The position numbers and the translations under genes were made by a program. A stretch of DNA of 64,000 nucleotides from Paralithodes platypus (lineage: Eukaryota > Arthropoda > Malacostraca > Decapoda > Lithodidae). The notes under the pieces were generated by a model. It was not told where the DNA came from, did no database searches, and was given only the letters and a program-made list of their open reading frames with translations. Location: positions 38,812,895 through 38,876,894 of the forward strand of contig CM064502.1 of assembly GCA_032716605.1 (NCBI GenBank), written 5' to 3'. Of the stretch, positions 1 to 8,885 are shown one piece after another (position 1 is the first letter of the stretch; each line of letters opens with the position of its first letter).

Positions 1-709
1 GTGGACGGGCTCCTACCCTTCTGACTCCCTCAGAGCACGGCGCCGTGAGGTTGCGTCTACTTCCCTTTGCATTCTGTTCCCCAATAACCACCTATACTTC
101 TGTTTTCTCTCTCTGACCTTCTTCTTTTTCATACTTCTATGCTTTGCAGTCAATTACCCATCCCTTCTGGCCCCTCGCAAGCGACATTCATGGTCCGCTA
201 GTCGTATTACAATCTCCTGCTCTCAGATATTATTATGTACTAGCTTAGCAAGGTTTAGAGTCATAGATTTCATACTGTAGGGTGCTTTTCAATAATGCTT
301 GTTCTCCTCCATTATTTAATGCTAGACTGTGGTGGGTATCGGTTGTCGTTGTCAGTGTTGTGTATACGGCTCGCTACAGCCTATACGACTTCGACGGTGC
401 TGGGTAGCCTGGTGGCCAGCCCTTTTGGATATTTCCTTTGCGAGTGTAGCATTGTGCTGGCAGAGGGCTTTTGCCTACATCTGCCAGTATATTGCTAGCT
501 CTTTGCTTGACTTCTTGGGGAGCGTCAGGGCAAGACCAGGTACGAGAGACCTGGACTTACCAAGAGAGCCTCCCGGTCATTAATGTAAGATAGGGAGATA
601 TCCTTAAGGGTGGCACTAGGCTAGGAGCATGCTTGGCTCTACCTAGTTTCCCATACCCTGATACCACAGCTAGACTTTATTAATAGAGAAGACAATGCAT
701 ACTTATTAA
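1..709 (+). mobile_element. Remnant of an LTR, left part (interrupted at TTAA 706-709)
   Basis: This stretch resembles, with many differences, the part of the 1.8-kb LTR seen at 21387-23203 that lies upstream of its TTAA near 22550. Shared landmarks in the same order are a C/T-rich block, a 'cactaggcta' block near 612 and 'agctagacttta' near 667. The resemblance stops exactly at TTAA (706-709), where the piggyBac element begins, and resumes after TTAA at 6345-6348. No ORF here looks like a gene. The LTR start lies outside the window. That it is a related but older LTR subfamily is inference from visual similarity. Confidence 0.6.
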
Positions 710-1009
710 CCTCTCCGCGGCGCACAGGGGGTTTTCTACAGGGTAAGACTGTGCGCACCTATGATGATTTTGGGACCTATTGCCAATTTCGATAAAAAGT
801 ACATCATCGTGTAGGGAATGTTTGCGTGCATCGGCCCATATATATTTGACCCCCCAAAAAATGTCTGGGGGGGGTAGGGGAACGGTCCGTAGTTGAAAAA
901 TGTGGAGCGAATGGCACCGCGCGGCTAGATTGTCATCGAGCGGCGAGATTTCCCTGCCGAATATTTACGCGCGCAGGGGATAGAAGGAGAGGGAGGAGGG
1001 GGTGGGTTA

Positions 1010-1615
1010 CCGCGTATTATCACGTATATCTCCTTTTTCAAGCCCTTTTAGGCTATTTAGAGTATGTATACGTGTGTAGGGCACCCATATAACAATGAAT
1101 ATGCCTCATAGTGACCAAAAATTGCAATATATAAGGGAATTATAAGAGAATATTTAGGCGGGAATGAAGATGTGTTGGAGGTTTGGCGGCAATTTATGAG
1201 CTGAGAGTGTGGTTTACGCCATACATATCACGTATATCTTGTACGTAGAGCACTGTCACGCTATAATACAGACTTGTACGTATGTATACGTGCCATATAT
1301 CAAAATATATACCGCATATAAACCAATTCATGCGATATTTACGCACATTATCAATGAGTTTCTATGCGTGAACCAAGGTGTGAGTGAGTTGTGGTGGGAA
1401 TGAAAGGGGGAGAGGGTGTGTTACGCCATAAATATCACGTCAATCTTGTATTTAGAGCACTCTCATGCTATAATAAAGACGTGTACATATGTAGGCGTCC
1501 CATATAACAAGGAATATACCGCATATAGCCCAATTGATGCGATATTTACGCAAATTGTGAATGTGTTTCTAGCAGACGGAAGCCTGAAAGGGGGGGTTGG
1601 GGGTGGGTGGGTGGG
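1010..1615. repeat. Tandem repeat, period about 207 bp, two full copies plus one partial
   Basis: Copies begin near 1209 and 1416, and a partial related block lies at 1010-1095. Each contains 'acgccata.atatcacgt', a 'gagcact.tcacgctataata' block and 'tgcgatatttacgca'. Both full copies give short similar ORFs of 64 and 74 codons. The divergence affects all codon positions and the ORFs contain no known domain, so I treat them as repeat DNA. They lie in the 3' non-coding half of the piggyBac element. Confidence 0.7.
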
Positions 1616-2637
1616 AGGGAGGCATGCAGGGGTGCAGTGAGTGAGTGAGTCGTGGAGAGATGGAAGTCAGGCAGATCTCTAGATAGATAACCAGCTTAGT
1701 GATAATTGTGGAGGCGCCCCAGGCGTATTGATGTTTGGTATTTTGACCCTTATGTCTACCAGATGGCTGGTGTTCGTTGCCATCAACAGGTCTACAATAA
1801 CATGAGTCAGGAATGGAGAGAGAGAGAGAGAGAAACTGAGACATGCGTATGTCGTACGTATAAATGGACTTCAGAATTGCATTTTTATGCAAGCAGACAT
1901 TGCATTTTAGACACATGTGAAGTACCACAGAAACATGTAGGCCATTGACTGTAAATAAAGTACTATATTTATAGACCACCAGCGACGGTGCTGAGTCAAC
2001 ACAGGCAGATTGCCTGTTGTGATAGAGGGCTAAATATAGACTGGTGTCTCCTTACACCTGCGAAAGGGTAGATTGCCACCAGAGAAACGTTTACTTATTT
2101 ATTTCGAAGTAATATGCAATCTAAATGTATATTCGAGACCTACTGCAATTATTTGTATGACAGTCATGACTATGTATAATCCAATATACGCGCGTAGGCG
2201 AGACATAAGAAAGCTGGTTGAGCAATTTTCGACACCCACACAGTTATTATTCATTTTTATTTACAATATTATACAATACAAATGTATTTGTGAAGAGTAT
2301 TTTATCCATTATTGTATTTATACCAATTTTGTTCCCAGACAGAGCTGCTGTAGCTGGAGAATCAAGGAGCGGCAAGGGTCACCTCGTGACCGCCTGACCG
2401 TGTGAAAATGAGTGGAGTCACACTGAGAGGGGCAATTTTGCTGAGTGTTTGGGCAATTTTTGACAGAATAAAGTTATATAATTACTAATTCTTGACAGAG
2501 ACAAACTATTATAAACCTTGGCATGATATAATTGATAATCCCATCAATTTACAAACGTAAATTGGTGGGATAATTCATTTTTTTTTGTATATTGTCATTT
2601 CGATTGTAGACACGAAGTTTTGAGTGATATTTGATAT

Positions 2638-2775
2638 GAGCTCCTGTGGCATGGTTGGTAAGGTCGCGGACTGGAAAACTCAAAGTGTCGTAGGGTAGTG
2701 GGATCGAATCCAGGAGGGGGTTATGGGGAAGGTTTTATATTGTCTAGAAAAAAAATTATAAATTTTTTTTTTTAC
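2638..2775 (+). repeat. tRNA-derived SINE-like fragment
   Basis: An A-box-like TGGCATGGTTGG (2647-2658) is followed 43 bp later by a B-box-like GGATCGAATCC (2701-2711). This is the internal RNA polymerase III promoter layout of tRNA-derived SINEs. Past the B box are an AT-rich stretch and an A/T run. No cloverleaf closes well enough to call a tRNA gene, so a SINE head is preferred. Confidence 0.5.
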
Positions 2776-2855
2776 AAGATCATGCCATTGTATTCAAACA
2801 ATATGAAATATTCATAGAATATATCATATTGTAAGAATACAATGACATGACCTTG
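2776..2855. repeat. Imperfect inverted repeat (about 31-bp arms)
   Basis: The left arm (2776-2806) and right arm (2824-2855) are reverse complements with few mismatches, built around 'catgccattgtattc' and its complement, with an AT-rich loop. It lies in the non-coding part of the piggyBac element just after the SINE-like block. Confidence 0.6.
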
Positions 2856-3169
2856 TTTTCTTTTTTTCTTTTTTTATTGTTTTATTTTATTATCAAAGTA
2901 GGTTTGACATGATTTATTGAAACATATTTATTTTTGTACAATTCATTTGAGGTAAGAAAATAATTATATACACATTACTTAGGCTAATAACAAACATATA
3001 TATTGATATACTAAAAAAATAAGGCATATTACATGTAAATCTTTGAAACTTATAAACTAAATAATGAAACATACAATTATATAATGTAAAAGCTATATCA
3101 CAGGGACATCTTTGGAACTTATACATTATATAATATATATGTTACATTATGAGGTAGCGTGATCAATTA

Positions 3170-3278
3170 GGTCAGGTCAGGTAAGGTAGGGCGCGAGTCC
3201 AGGGCAGGGCAGGGCAGGAGGCGAGTCCAGGGCAGGGCACGGGGCGAGTCCAGGGCAGGGCAGGGCAGGGCAGGGGCC
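3170..3278. repeat. GC-rich minisatellite
   Basis: Short units of 'gagtccagggcagggca' with variable numbers of 'gggca' repeats lie immediately downstream of the transposase stop codon. No terminator or polyadenylation signal is apparent inside it. Confidence 0.75.
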
Positions 3279-3283
3279 GACAC

Positions 3284-6124
3284 TCAGTAGTTCTTGAAGG
3301 TGTGGTAGTCCCTGAAGCAGTCACCCAGGCAGAGTGCAACTTTGCACTCGGCGCACATTGAGGTGACTCTTTTGGTTACATGGGGTTTCCTCACACTGGA
3401 GCTGCAGACGGTGCACTGCACCTGCCTGTGACGAGTGCCAATCAGCTCGGTGTTGGTTGTGTAGTGTCTTTCGACACCCAGCTGGATGCGGTCAGGAACG
3501 TGATCCCCACGCCATGCCGTACGTCTGTGAGTGGTGGTGCCATACTTCTCCAGGAGTTGGTAGGAGACGTTGTACACGAACTCCCGGAATTTCAGCTTCT
3601 GGTTTGGGGCCATATCCTTCTTCACCAACCACAAGTTGTAGGCGTTCAGCATCGTTATGTCAACTAGGTGGAGGAAGAGCTTGTGATACCACTTCACAGT
3701 CTTCCTCAGACACTCAACGCCTGACAGCTGACAGTCAGACTTGTCCACCAGGCGCATGTTTTTGGTGTAGTCCACTACCATGTCGGGCTTGTAGATTGTC
3801 TTCCTGGTTCGGTAGTGGATTTTGCCAGAATCCACCTGGGCACCTGTGTGGACGGTGGAAAGCAGGTGGACGTCTCGCTTATCCTTCCACTTCAGGGCTA
3901 TCAGTTTCCCACACTTCTCGAGCTGCTTGTATTTCTGCCCCTTTCGTCGCCTTCTTCGCACATGCCTCTCGCGGTGTTCCTGGGCCAGGTCGTCTTCTGA
4001 AGGTGTGTCACTGGAGGAGGCATCTGTGAGAGGAATGACATCACCTGTGAACTTTGGCATAAACTTTCTTGTCTTTCTGACAGTCCCACATGACCCCGTT
4101 TGGTTGTCATAAAGAAACTGGCAGAGAGCAGGAGAAGTATACCAGTTGTCAGTGTAGATGATGTGGCCTTTGCCCAGGTAAGGTGCCAACATTTTCCTGA
4201 CGATGGCACCTGACATGCCCATGGGGTCATTGGCAGCGGCTTTCGGTACGTCAATGTCTGTTCCTGTATACACGATCATGTCAAGCACTATTCCAGTTTC
4301 ACAGTCGCACAACACGAAGAGCTTGATTCCGAACCTATGCCTCTTCAAGGGGATATACTGCTTGAAAACAAGACGTCCTTTGAAGAGCACGAGCGACTCA
4401 TCAATCACCAAATTGAGCAAGGGGTAAAAGTATTTCCTATACCTCTCCAACAACATGGTGAACACATCCCGAACTTTCCATATCCTGTCAATCCTGTTAG
4501 GATTTTCGTTGTCTGCAAAGTGCATAAATCTTAGCAGCAACAAAAATCTGTCACGAGTCATGAACTTATTGAAAGTTGGGGTGGCGATGAGAGGGTCGTG
4601 CTTCCAATAGTGTTGCAACACATGCTTCTTGATCAGAGGCATGAGGAACAACAAGGCAAAGAACGTCAGAAATTCTTCCACAGTCGTATCCACCCAGCCT
4701 CGTATTCTCGCTTTTGGAGAAAGGACGTCCAATCTGCCAAACACCCACCTGTAGTAGGCGTTTGTTTGGGCAACGATGTACGTCATTACCTCCATGTCGA
4801 AAAAAGCGAGGAAGAAGTCGCTTTCGTTCGCTTGATCATCACAGGGCCAGTCGTCAGTTGTTCCTGACGTCCCAGGATTGAACTGGGGCACGTCAGGTAC
4901 AAAATTGACCCCGTCAGACCAATCGAACGAAGGCATGCCAGGGATCGGAATGTCGTCTGCGTCTGCTTCTGCGTCTGAAATATCGCTTCCATGGTCGCGA
5001 TACAGCACTTCATCATCATTACCCTCCTCTTCACTTGACAGACGATGCCCTTCCTCGTTTTCGTCACCGACGTCGGACTCACTCCCACTGTCCACTCCCA
5101 AATCCCCCCACCCTTGGTCCCGTGCTAGGGCTTCGTCGTCGAAACCCGGGCTGCCAATGTCCTGCGAATCACCATCAAACAGCAGGGCGGCATACTTAGA
5201 TGGTGTAAGAGTTTTCCGGGTCACTTTGGCACGTGCGGGAGTCTTATGGACAGGGACAGCAGAGGTGGTGGCAGGGGCGGCGGCGGCAGGGGCGGCGGCG
5301 GCAGGGGCAGCAGTGGTGCGTGGCCTTGATGGCAAGATGATGGTGGTGCCTGTCGCCCTTCTCTCTGTTCCTTGGGCAGGGGCGGCATGGGCGGCAGGGG
5401 CAACAGGGGCAGCAGGGCCGGCAGGGACACCAGGGCCAGCAGTCGCTTTCCCAGTCGCTTTCCCCTTCCCCTTCCCTGTTCCTTGGGCAGGGGCGGCAGG
5501 GGCGGCAGGGGCGGCAGGGGCAGCAGGGCAGGCAGGGACACCAGGGCCAGCAGTCGCTTTCCCAGTCGCTTTCCCTCTCCCTTTCCCCTTCCCCTTCCCT
5601 GTTCCTTGGGCAGGGGCGGCAGGGGCGGCAGGGGCAGCAGGGGCGGCAGGGGCGGCAGGGGCAGCAGGGGCGGCAGGGGCAGCCGGGCCAGGGGCGGCTG
5701 GTGGTGTTGGTGGTGGTAGGGGCACTGTGGCTGGCGTACGGGTTCTTTTCCCTACGCCCGTGCCTTTCATTTTTCCTGCCCCCGCAGGTAATGCAGCCCT
5801 AGGGCGGCCTCCTGCGTCGCTGGTACCGGTGGCAGGGGTGGCAGGGGTGGCAGTGGTGGCAGTGGTGGTGGTAGTGGTTGTTGCAGTGGCCTGGGTCGTG
5901 GTGGCAGTGTCCCGAAAGACCAATGACCTCTGTGCCATTGCCCTGCTTGCACGTGTTTTACGTGCTTTTGGTGCTGGTGATTCGTCCTCTGAGCTGTAGG
6001 GCGTGTCGTACTGGTAGCTAGGGTCTTTGGCAGCCACCCTCTGCCTTCCACGGCGGCTAACACCACCAGAAGGAGGGCTGGTTGTGTCATCAGGGAGCGA
6101 GCGTGAGGGACGTGTAGGCTCCAT
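3284..6124 (-). CDS. piggyBac-family transposase (DDE_Tnp_1_7), apparently intact
   Basis: This would catalyse cut-and-paste transposition at TTAA sites. The chosen start, ATG at 6122-6124, gives 946 aa. The frame stays open upstream to 6415, but that would read through the element's own end. Residues 1-400 are low-complexity: repeated Ala/Pro triplets alternate with Lys/Gly-rich patches, followed by acidic segments. The catalytic domain follows, with aspartates in DESLVLF (about residue 575), YTDNWYTSP (about 658), KDKRDVHLL (about 749) and LVDKSD (about 793). The last 40 residues form a Cys/His-rich zinc domain with CTVC and CAEC pairs, typical of piggyBac C-termini. I see no frameshift or stop. 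At 946 aa it is longer than the roughly 600 aa usual for the family because of the repetitive N-terminal half. Whether it is expressed cannot be judged here. Confidence 0.93.
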   Translation of the reverse strand: MEPTRPSRSLPDDTTSPPSGGVSRRGRQRVAAKDPSYQYDTPYSSEDESPAPKARKTRASRAMAQRSLVFRDTATTTQATATTTTTTTATTATPATPATGTSDAGGRPRAALPAGAGKMKGTGVGKRTRTPATVPLPPPTPPAAPGPAAPAAPAAPAAPAAPAAPAAPAAPAQGTGKGKGKGRGKATGKATAGPGVPACPAAPAAPAAPAAPAQGTGKGKGKATGKATAGPGVPAGPAAPVAPAAHAAPAQGTERRATGTTIILPSRPRTTAAPAAAAPAAAAPATTSAVPVHKTPARAKVTRKTLTPSKYAALLFDGDSQDIGSPGFDDEALARDQGWGDLGVDSGSESDVGDENEEGHRLSSEEEGNDDEVLYRDHGSDISDAEADADDIPIPGMPSFDWSDGVNFVPDVPQFNPGTSGTTDDWPCDDQANESDFFLAFFDMEVMTYIVAQTNAYYRWVFGRLDVLSPKARIRGWVDTTVEEFLTFFALLFLMPLIKKHVLQHYWKHDPLIATPTFNKFMTRDRFLLLLRFMHFADNENPNRIDRIWKVRDVFTMLLERYRKYFYPLLNLVIDESLVLFKGRLVFKQYIPLKRHRFGIKLFVLCDCETGIVLDMIVYTGTDIDVPKAAANDPMGMSGAIVRKMLAPYLGKGHIIYTDNWYTSPALCQFLYDNQTGSCGTVRKTRKFMPKFTGDVIPLTDASSSDTPSEDDLAQEHRERHVRRRRRKGQKYKQLEKCGKLIALKWKDKRDVHLLSTVHTGAQVDSGKIHYRTRKTIYKPDMVVDYTKNMRLVDKSDCQLSGVECLRKTVKWYHKLFLHLVDITMLNAYNLWLVKKDMAPNQKLKFREFVYNVSYQLLEKYGTTTHRRTAWRGDHVPDRIQLGVERHYTTNTELIGTRHRQVQCTVCSSSVRKPHVTKRVTSMCAECKVALCLGDCFRDYHTFKNY
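5225..5940. repeat. In-frame GC-rich tandem repeats inside the transposase gene
   Basis: Units such as 'ggggcggca' and 'ggggcagca' encode Ala-Ala-Pro runs on the minus strand. Two blocks of about 100 bp, each including a Lys/Gly-rich stretch (GKGKGK...GKATGKATAGPGVPA-like), are near duplicates (around 5395-5500 and 5515-5620). The unit length is a multiple of three, so the reading frame survives expansion. On the plus strand the same DNA gives a spurious 373-codon ORF (4878-5999), which I do not regard as a gene. Confidence 0.8.
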
Positions 6125-6280
6125 GACTAGTGCGTGGTTACTGGCGCGGTGGTGCTTGCACGAGTGCGGGGCGAGCGTTTGGCGGGGTGGTATCGAGAGT
6201 TGACATGTAGTACTATACCCACACCAATTTTCAGCCGCCTGGCTATAAACGCGCGGTTTTGGTACGTGTTCAAAGTCTCT

Positions 6281-6348
6281 GCTCTTAAGAGTCTCCCCGC
6301 AGTGCGCCGGGGGAACTCTTAAGAGTCTCCCGGCAGCTCCCGGGTTAA
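6281..6348. repeat. Terminal/subterminal repeats of the piggyBac element
   Basis: CTCTTAAGAGTCTCCC occurs twice in direct repeat (from about 6283 and 6317), and each copy is followed by a GC-rich half with 'gcgccggg' or 'gctcccggg'. The last base pairs before TTAA at 6345-6348 are CCCGGG. Direct and palindromic subterminal repeats are usual transposase-binding sites in piggyBac elements. The binding role is inference. Confidence 0.55.
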
Positions 6349-7030
6349 CTCTTATCACGTGTGCTTTAGTATTATTCACGGGATTGATTAGCCTAGGTTG
6401 TTGCGCAGGGCACAACCGTTGGTGGCTGTTACTTTATTTAAGGAAGTACTGTTTTTGAGTTGCTGTTATTATTACTGTCACAGAGTTGTTGCATTCTCGT
6501 GTTTTCCATTACAGATGTCCTGCTTTTTGGTGTATTTAAGATACACGTTTCATGTCCTGCCTCTTGCAGTATTACAGTTCTATATTCTACGAGCATCTTA
6601 GAGCATCAGACGTTTGCAGAAGCTTCCAGGTCTGTTTGCTGTAGGAATAGACTTCAAGTGCTTTCATATAGCATTGAAGGGTTTTAATGTTGAGTTCAGA
6701 CTAACATTAAACATAACGTAAGCATCTAATCTTTTATTAAATCTTGTCATAGTTTATTTAAGCTTTGTTAATACTTGAGAGCATTTTATTAACGTAATTA
6801 CTTCTTGTTGTTTGCAGGCTTTGCCATTGCTGGAAAGTCTTAGTAGAGTACACTTATCCCTTGTTAATTGATACCCCGTTATCTAGTATATTAACTCTAG
6901 AGGGTTTATGTGTTTTGTTCACTGGCTTAATAGTTCAAGGGTTTGGAATTAGCGTACCGCTTTTGCATACTTAGTCTATATTGTAGTCCAATACTAAGTG
7001 CCCTTGTTTATTCAGTTGCCGGTCGTAACA
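6349..7030 (+). mobile_element. Remnant of an LTR, right part
   Basis: It continues the LTR similarity interrupted at 709. Shared blocks with 22560-23203 are 'tagcctag.ttg' near 6390, 'gagcatctta.agcatc' near 6591, 'aacgtaagc' near 6714, and an end at 'ggtcgtaaca' (7021-7030) matching the LTR terminus 'agtcgtaaca' at 23203. The lengths on each side of TTAA agree with the younger LTR. No primer-binding site or gag is visible immediately after 7030, so it may be a solo LTR. Confidence 0.6.
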
Positions 7031-7960
7031 GTAGACAATGTAGTCCTGAAGATTGGGTAAAGATTTGCTTGATTGTAGGTCGATTGTTTGAGTATTGGAG
7101 TCAGGTAGGGCCAATTGTTAGTTATGATTCCAAGTGTATGTTCTTTTAATGCAAGGTCGCCATGTAGAAGACCATGAATCGTATGGTATTCTCGTGCAAT
7201 ATTACATTGAATATTATATATAAAGGGGGTAAAGATAACTCGATTGTGTTATAAATTATATTGAGTTATAGAGTGCAGTTTTATAATACTTAGTTGTTAA
7301 GGTATTAGTATTGAGCTTAGGGTAAAAGGGGTTTGATCTAAGTCCCTTGGTGATGCTTAGCAAGTGTGGCAATATGTGGCAATAAGTGCTTGAGTGGCGT
7401 ATGGCAGTGTCTAGCTGTAGCCAAGATGAGAGACGGGAGTAGCTGGGATGTGTGTTCTTCTCTAATTGAGATCCCAAGGTAGAGTGAGTTCTCTGTGTCA
7501 GTGCGTATAGAAGAGTGAGCCCTTAAACTACCGTTTCCGGTAAATATAAGGCGTTTTTGCTGACACACCTTTCACTAGGTGGGTCAATTGCTGATTCGAG
7601 TTGTGTATTGTTTATATCCTGTGTTGTCATTTGTATTGCTTACTGTGACATTATGTGGTGTCTAAGATGATGAAATGTTGACTATCAGGTGTGTATACCT
7701 TGCAAGTATAAACACTATGATAGTTATATTTCTGTGAAGAGATTGATTGGGGATATTACTGTGTAGTGATTGTGTGAGTAATTAAAGGGTTAAATGGGTT
7801 AGTAGATTATATATTATGGGTTATAATACATATATATAGAGATATATATCAGTCATCTTCTAGAATATTGATGGAACATAGGGTGACATAATAAGTGATC
7901 GAGGTTGGGTTACATGTGTATATTTGAGTATAATATGCATGTTACACATGTTAGTAAGGT
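7031..7960. other. Unassigned AT-rich DNA
   Basis: No ORF with a recognisable domain, no tRNA-like promoter and no clear repeat is seen. The longest ORFs are 73-76 codons and unremarkable. A TGGCGACC-like octamer on the minus strand near 7157 resembles the sequence just inside the LTR at 23206, but no accompanying LTR could be defined. Confidence 0.5.
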
Positions 7961-8293
7961 ACAAAGGCACTATATGAATAGCCTATTCTCTTACTAAGAA
8001 ATTCAGGTTAGTAAGGCACTATATGGATAGCCTATTCTCTTACTAAGAACGAAGTGGCTACGGGACACCTCCGCCCTTCTGCATCGTGTGTCCTACCCAG
8101 ATACGAGTCACAGCCATCGCCGCGCTATACGACTATGGGACACCACAGTGAGGCTGGGCTACTGGACACCATTGGTCATAGGAGCACCCTGCACCGACTA
8201 GAGCTCCGCTTCTCCTGTGTGTTCCGCCCTTCTGCCTCGTGTGTCCTGCCCAGATACGAGTCACAGCCATCACTGTGCTATACGACGCATTAT
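7960..8293 (+). repeat. First, partial unit of the 1.1-1.6 kb tandem array
   Basis: It contains the array hallmarks: 'ggttagtaaggcactatat', 'agcctattctcttactaag', 'gaacgaagtggctacggga', and two copies of the block ending 'cagatacgagtcacagcc' followed by 'ctatacgac'. It stops at ATTAT (8289-8293) where the CR1-like LINE begins, and the array sequence continues after 13186. Confidence 0.8.
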
Positions 8294-8620
8294 TTCTGCG
8301 TACCGGTATTTCATAATTTTTGTTTTCGGTTATTTTTGTTTTCGGTTAGTCTAGGCTATCACCGCTGGTGGCCTATTTCTGCGTACCGGTATTTCATAAT
8401 TTTTGTTTTCGGTTATTTTTGTTTTCGGTTAGTCTAGGCTATCATCCCTGGTGGCCTATTTCTGCGTACTTCAATTTTTAAATTTTCAGTTAGGCTATCA
8501 CCGCTGGTGGCCTATTTCTGCGTACCGGTATTTCATAATTTTTGTTTTCGGTTAGGATAGGCTATAACCCCTGGTGGCCTATTTCTGTTTATATAAACAT
8601 AAAATTGTTTTCGGTTCGGC
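8294..8620 (+). repeat. Tandem repeat in the LINE 5' UTR (about 80-110-bp units)
   Basis: About four units of 'ttctgcgtaccggtatttca' followed by 'ttttgttttcggtt', 'ggctatcaccgctggtggcc'. Units vary by internal duplication of the 'tttgttttcggtt' half. Repeated 5' UTRs often serve as internal promoters in LINEs; that role is inferred here. Confidence 0.75.
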
Positions 8621-8734
8621 TATCACTGCGTATTCAAATTTAATTTTGTTTTGTTTTAATTTTCTGTTATCACCGCTGATAACCTATTTGTGTGTATTTC
8701 AAATTTTTTTTTTTCGGTTAGGCCTATTTAAGTA

Positions 8735-8860
8735 AGTGAAGTGTGTTTAAAGTGAGTTTAGTGTTTTTAAAGTGAGTTAAGTGTTTTTAAAGTGAGTTTA
8801 GTGTTTTTAAAGTGAGTTTAGTGTTTTTAAAGTGAGTTAAGTGTTTTTAAGTGAGTGAAG
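8735..8860 (+). repeat. About 20-bp tandem repeat just upstream of ORF1
   Basis: Six or so units of 'gtgttttTaaagtgagttTa' type sequence, with t/a variation in the last bases, lie immediately before the ORF1 start codon at 8886. Confidence 0.85.
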
Positions 8861-8885
8861 TGATCTGAAGAAAGTGATCGTCACC

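Larger units (their letters stand above)
710..6344 (-). mobile_element. piggyBac-type DNA transposon
   Basis: A 5.6-kb element is bounded by TTAA on both sides (706-709 and 6345-6348) and encodes a piggyBac transposase on the minus strand. TTAA is the target duplication of piggyBac elements. The right end carries two near-identical blocks of about 33 bp, each with CTTAAG and a 'gtctccc' core (6282-6348). The left end has a related GC-rich block with 'cggcgcac' near 719. The flanking sequence on both sides matches one LTR, which supports a precise insertion. The terminal inverted repeats are short and imperfect by eye, so the exact ends are less certain than the transposase. The 2.5 kb downstream of the transposase is non-coding and holds tandem repeats, a SINE-like block and a hairpin. 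Confidence 0.7.

Noticed and set aside
710..760. MITE D or MITEs A-C as deletion derivatives of the piggyBac element
   Set aside because: Although all use TTAA, the terminal sequences differ visibly, so the link is not supported by the sequence here.
4878..5999. 373-codon plus-strand ORF rich in Ala/Gly/Val
   Set aside because: It is antisense to the repetitive half of the piggyBac transposase. The composition reflects the GC-rich repeat, no domain is visible, and the minus strand has the catalytic motifs.
6125..6415. Extending the transposase start upstream to 6415
   Set aside because: That extension crosses the element's terminal repeats and the TTAA at 6345-6348 into the host LTR, so the ATG at 6124 is preferred.
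7140..7900. A minus-strand LTR with primer-binding site at 7157
   Set aside because: Only the TGGCGACC octamer supports it. No LTR end pair or gag could be found.
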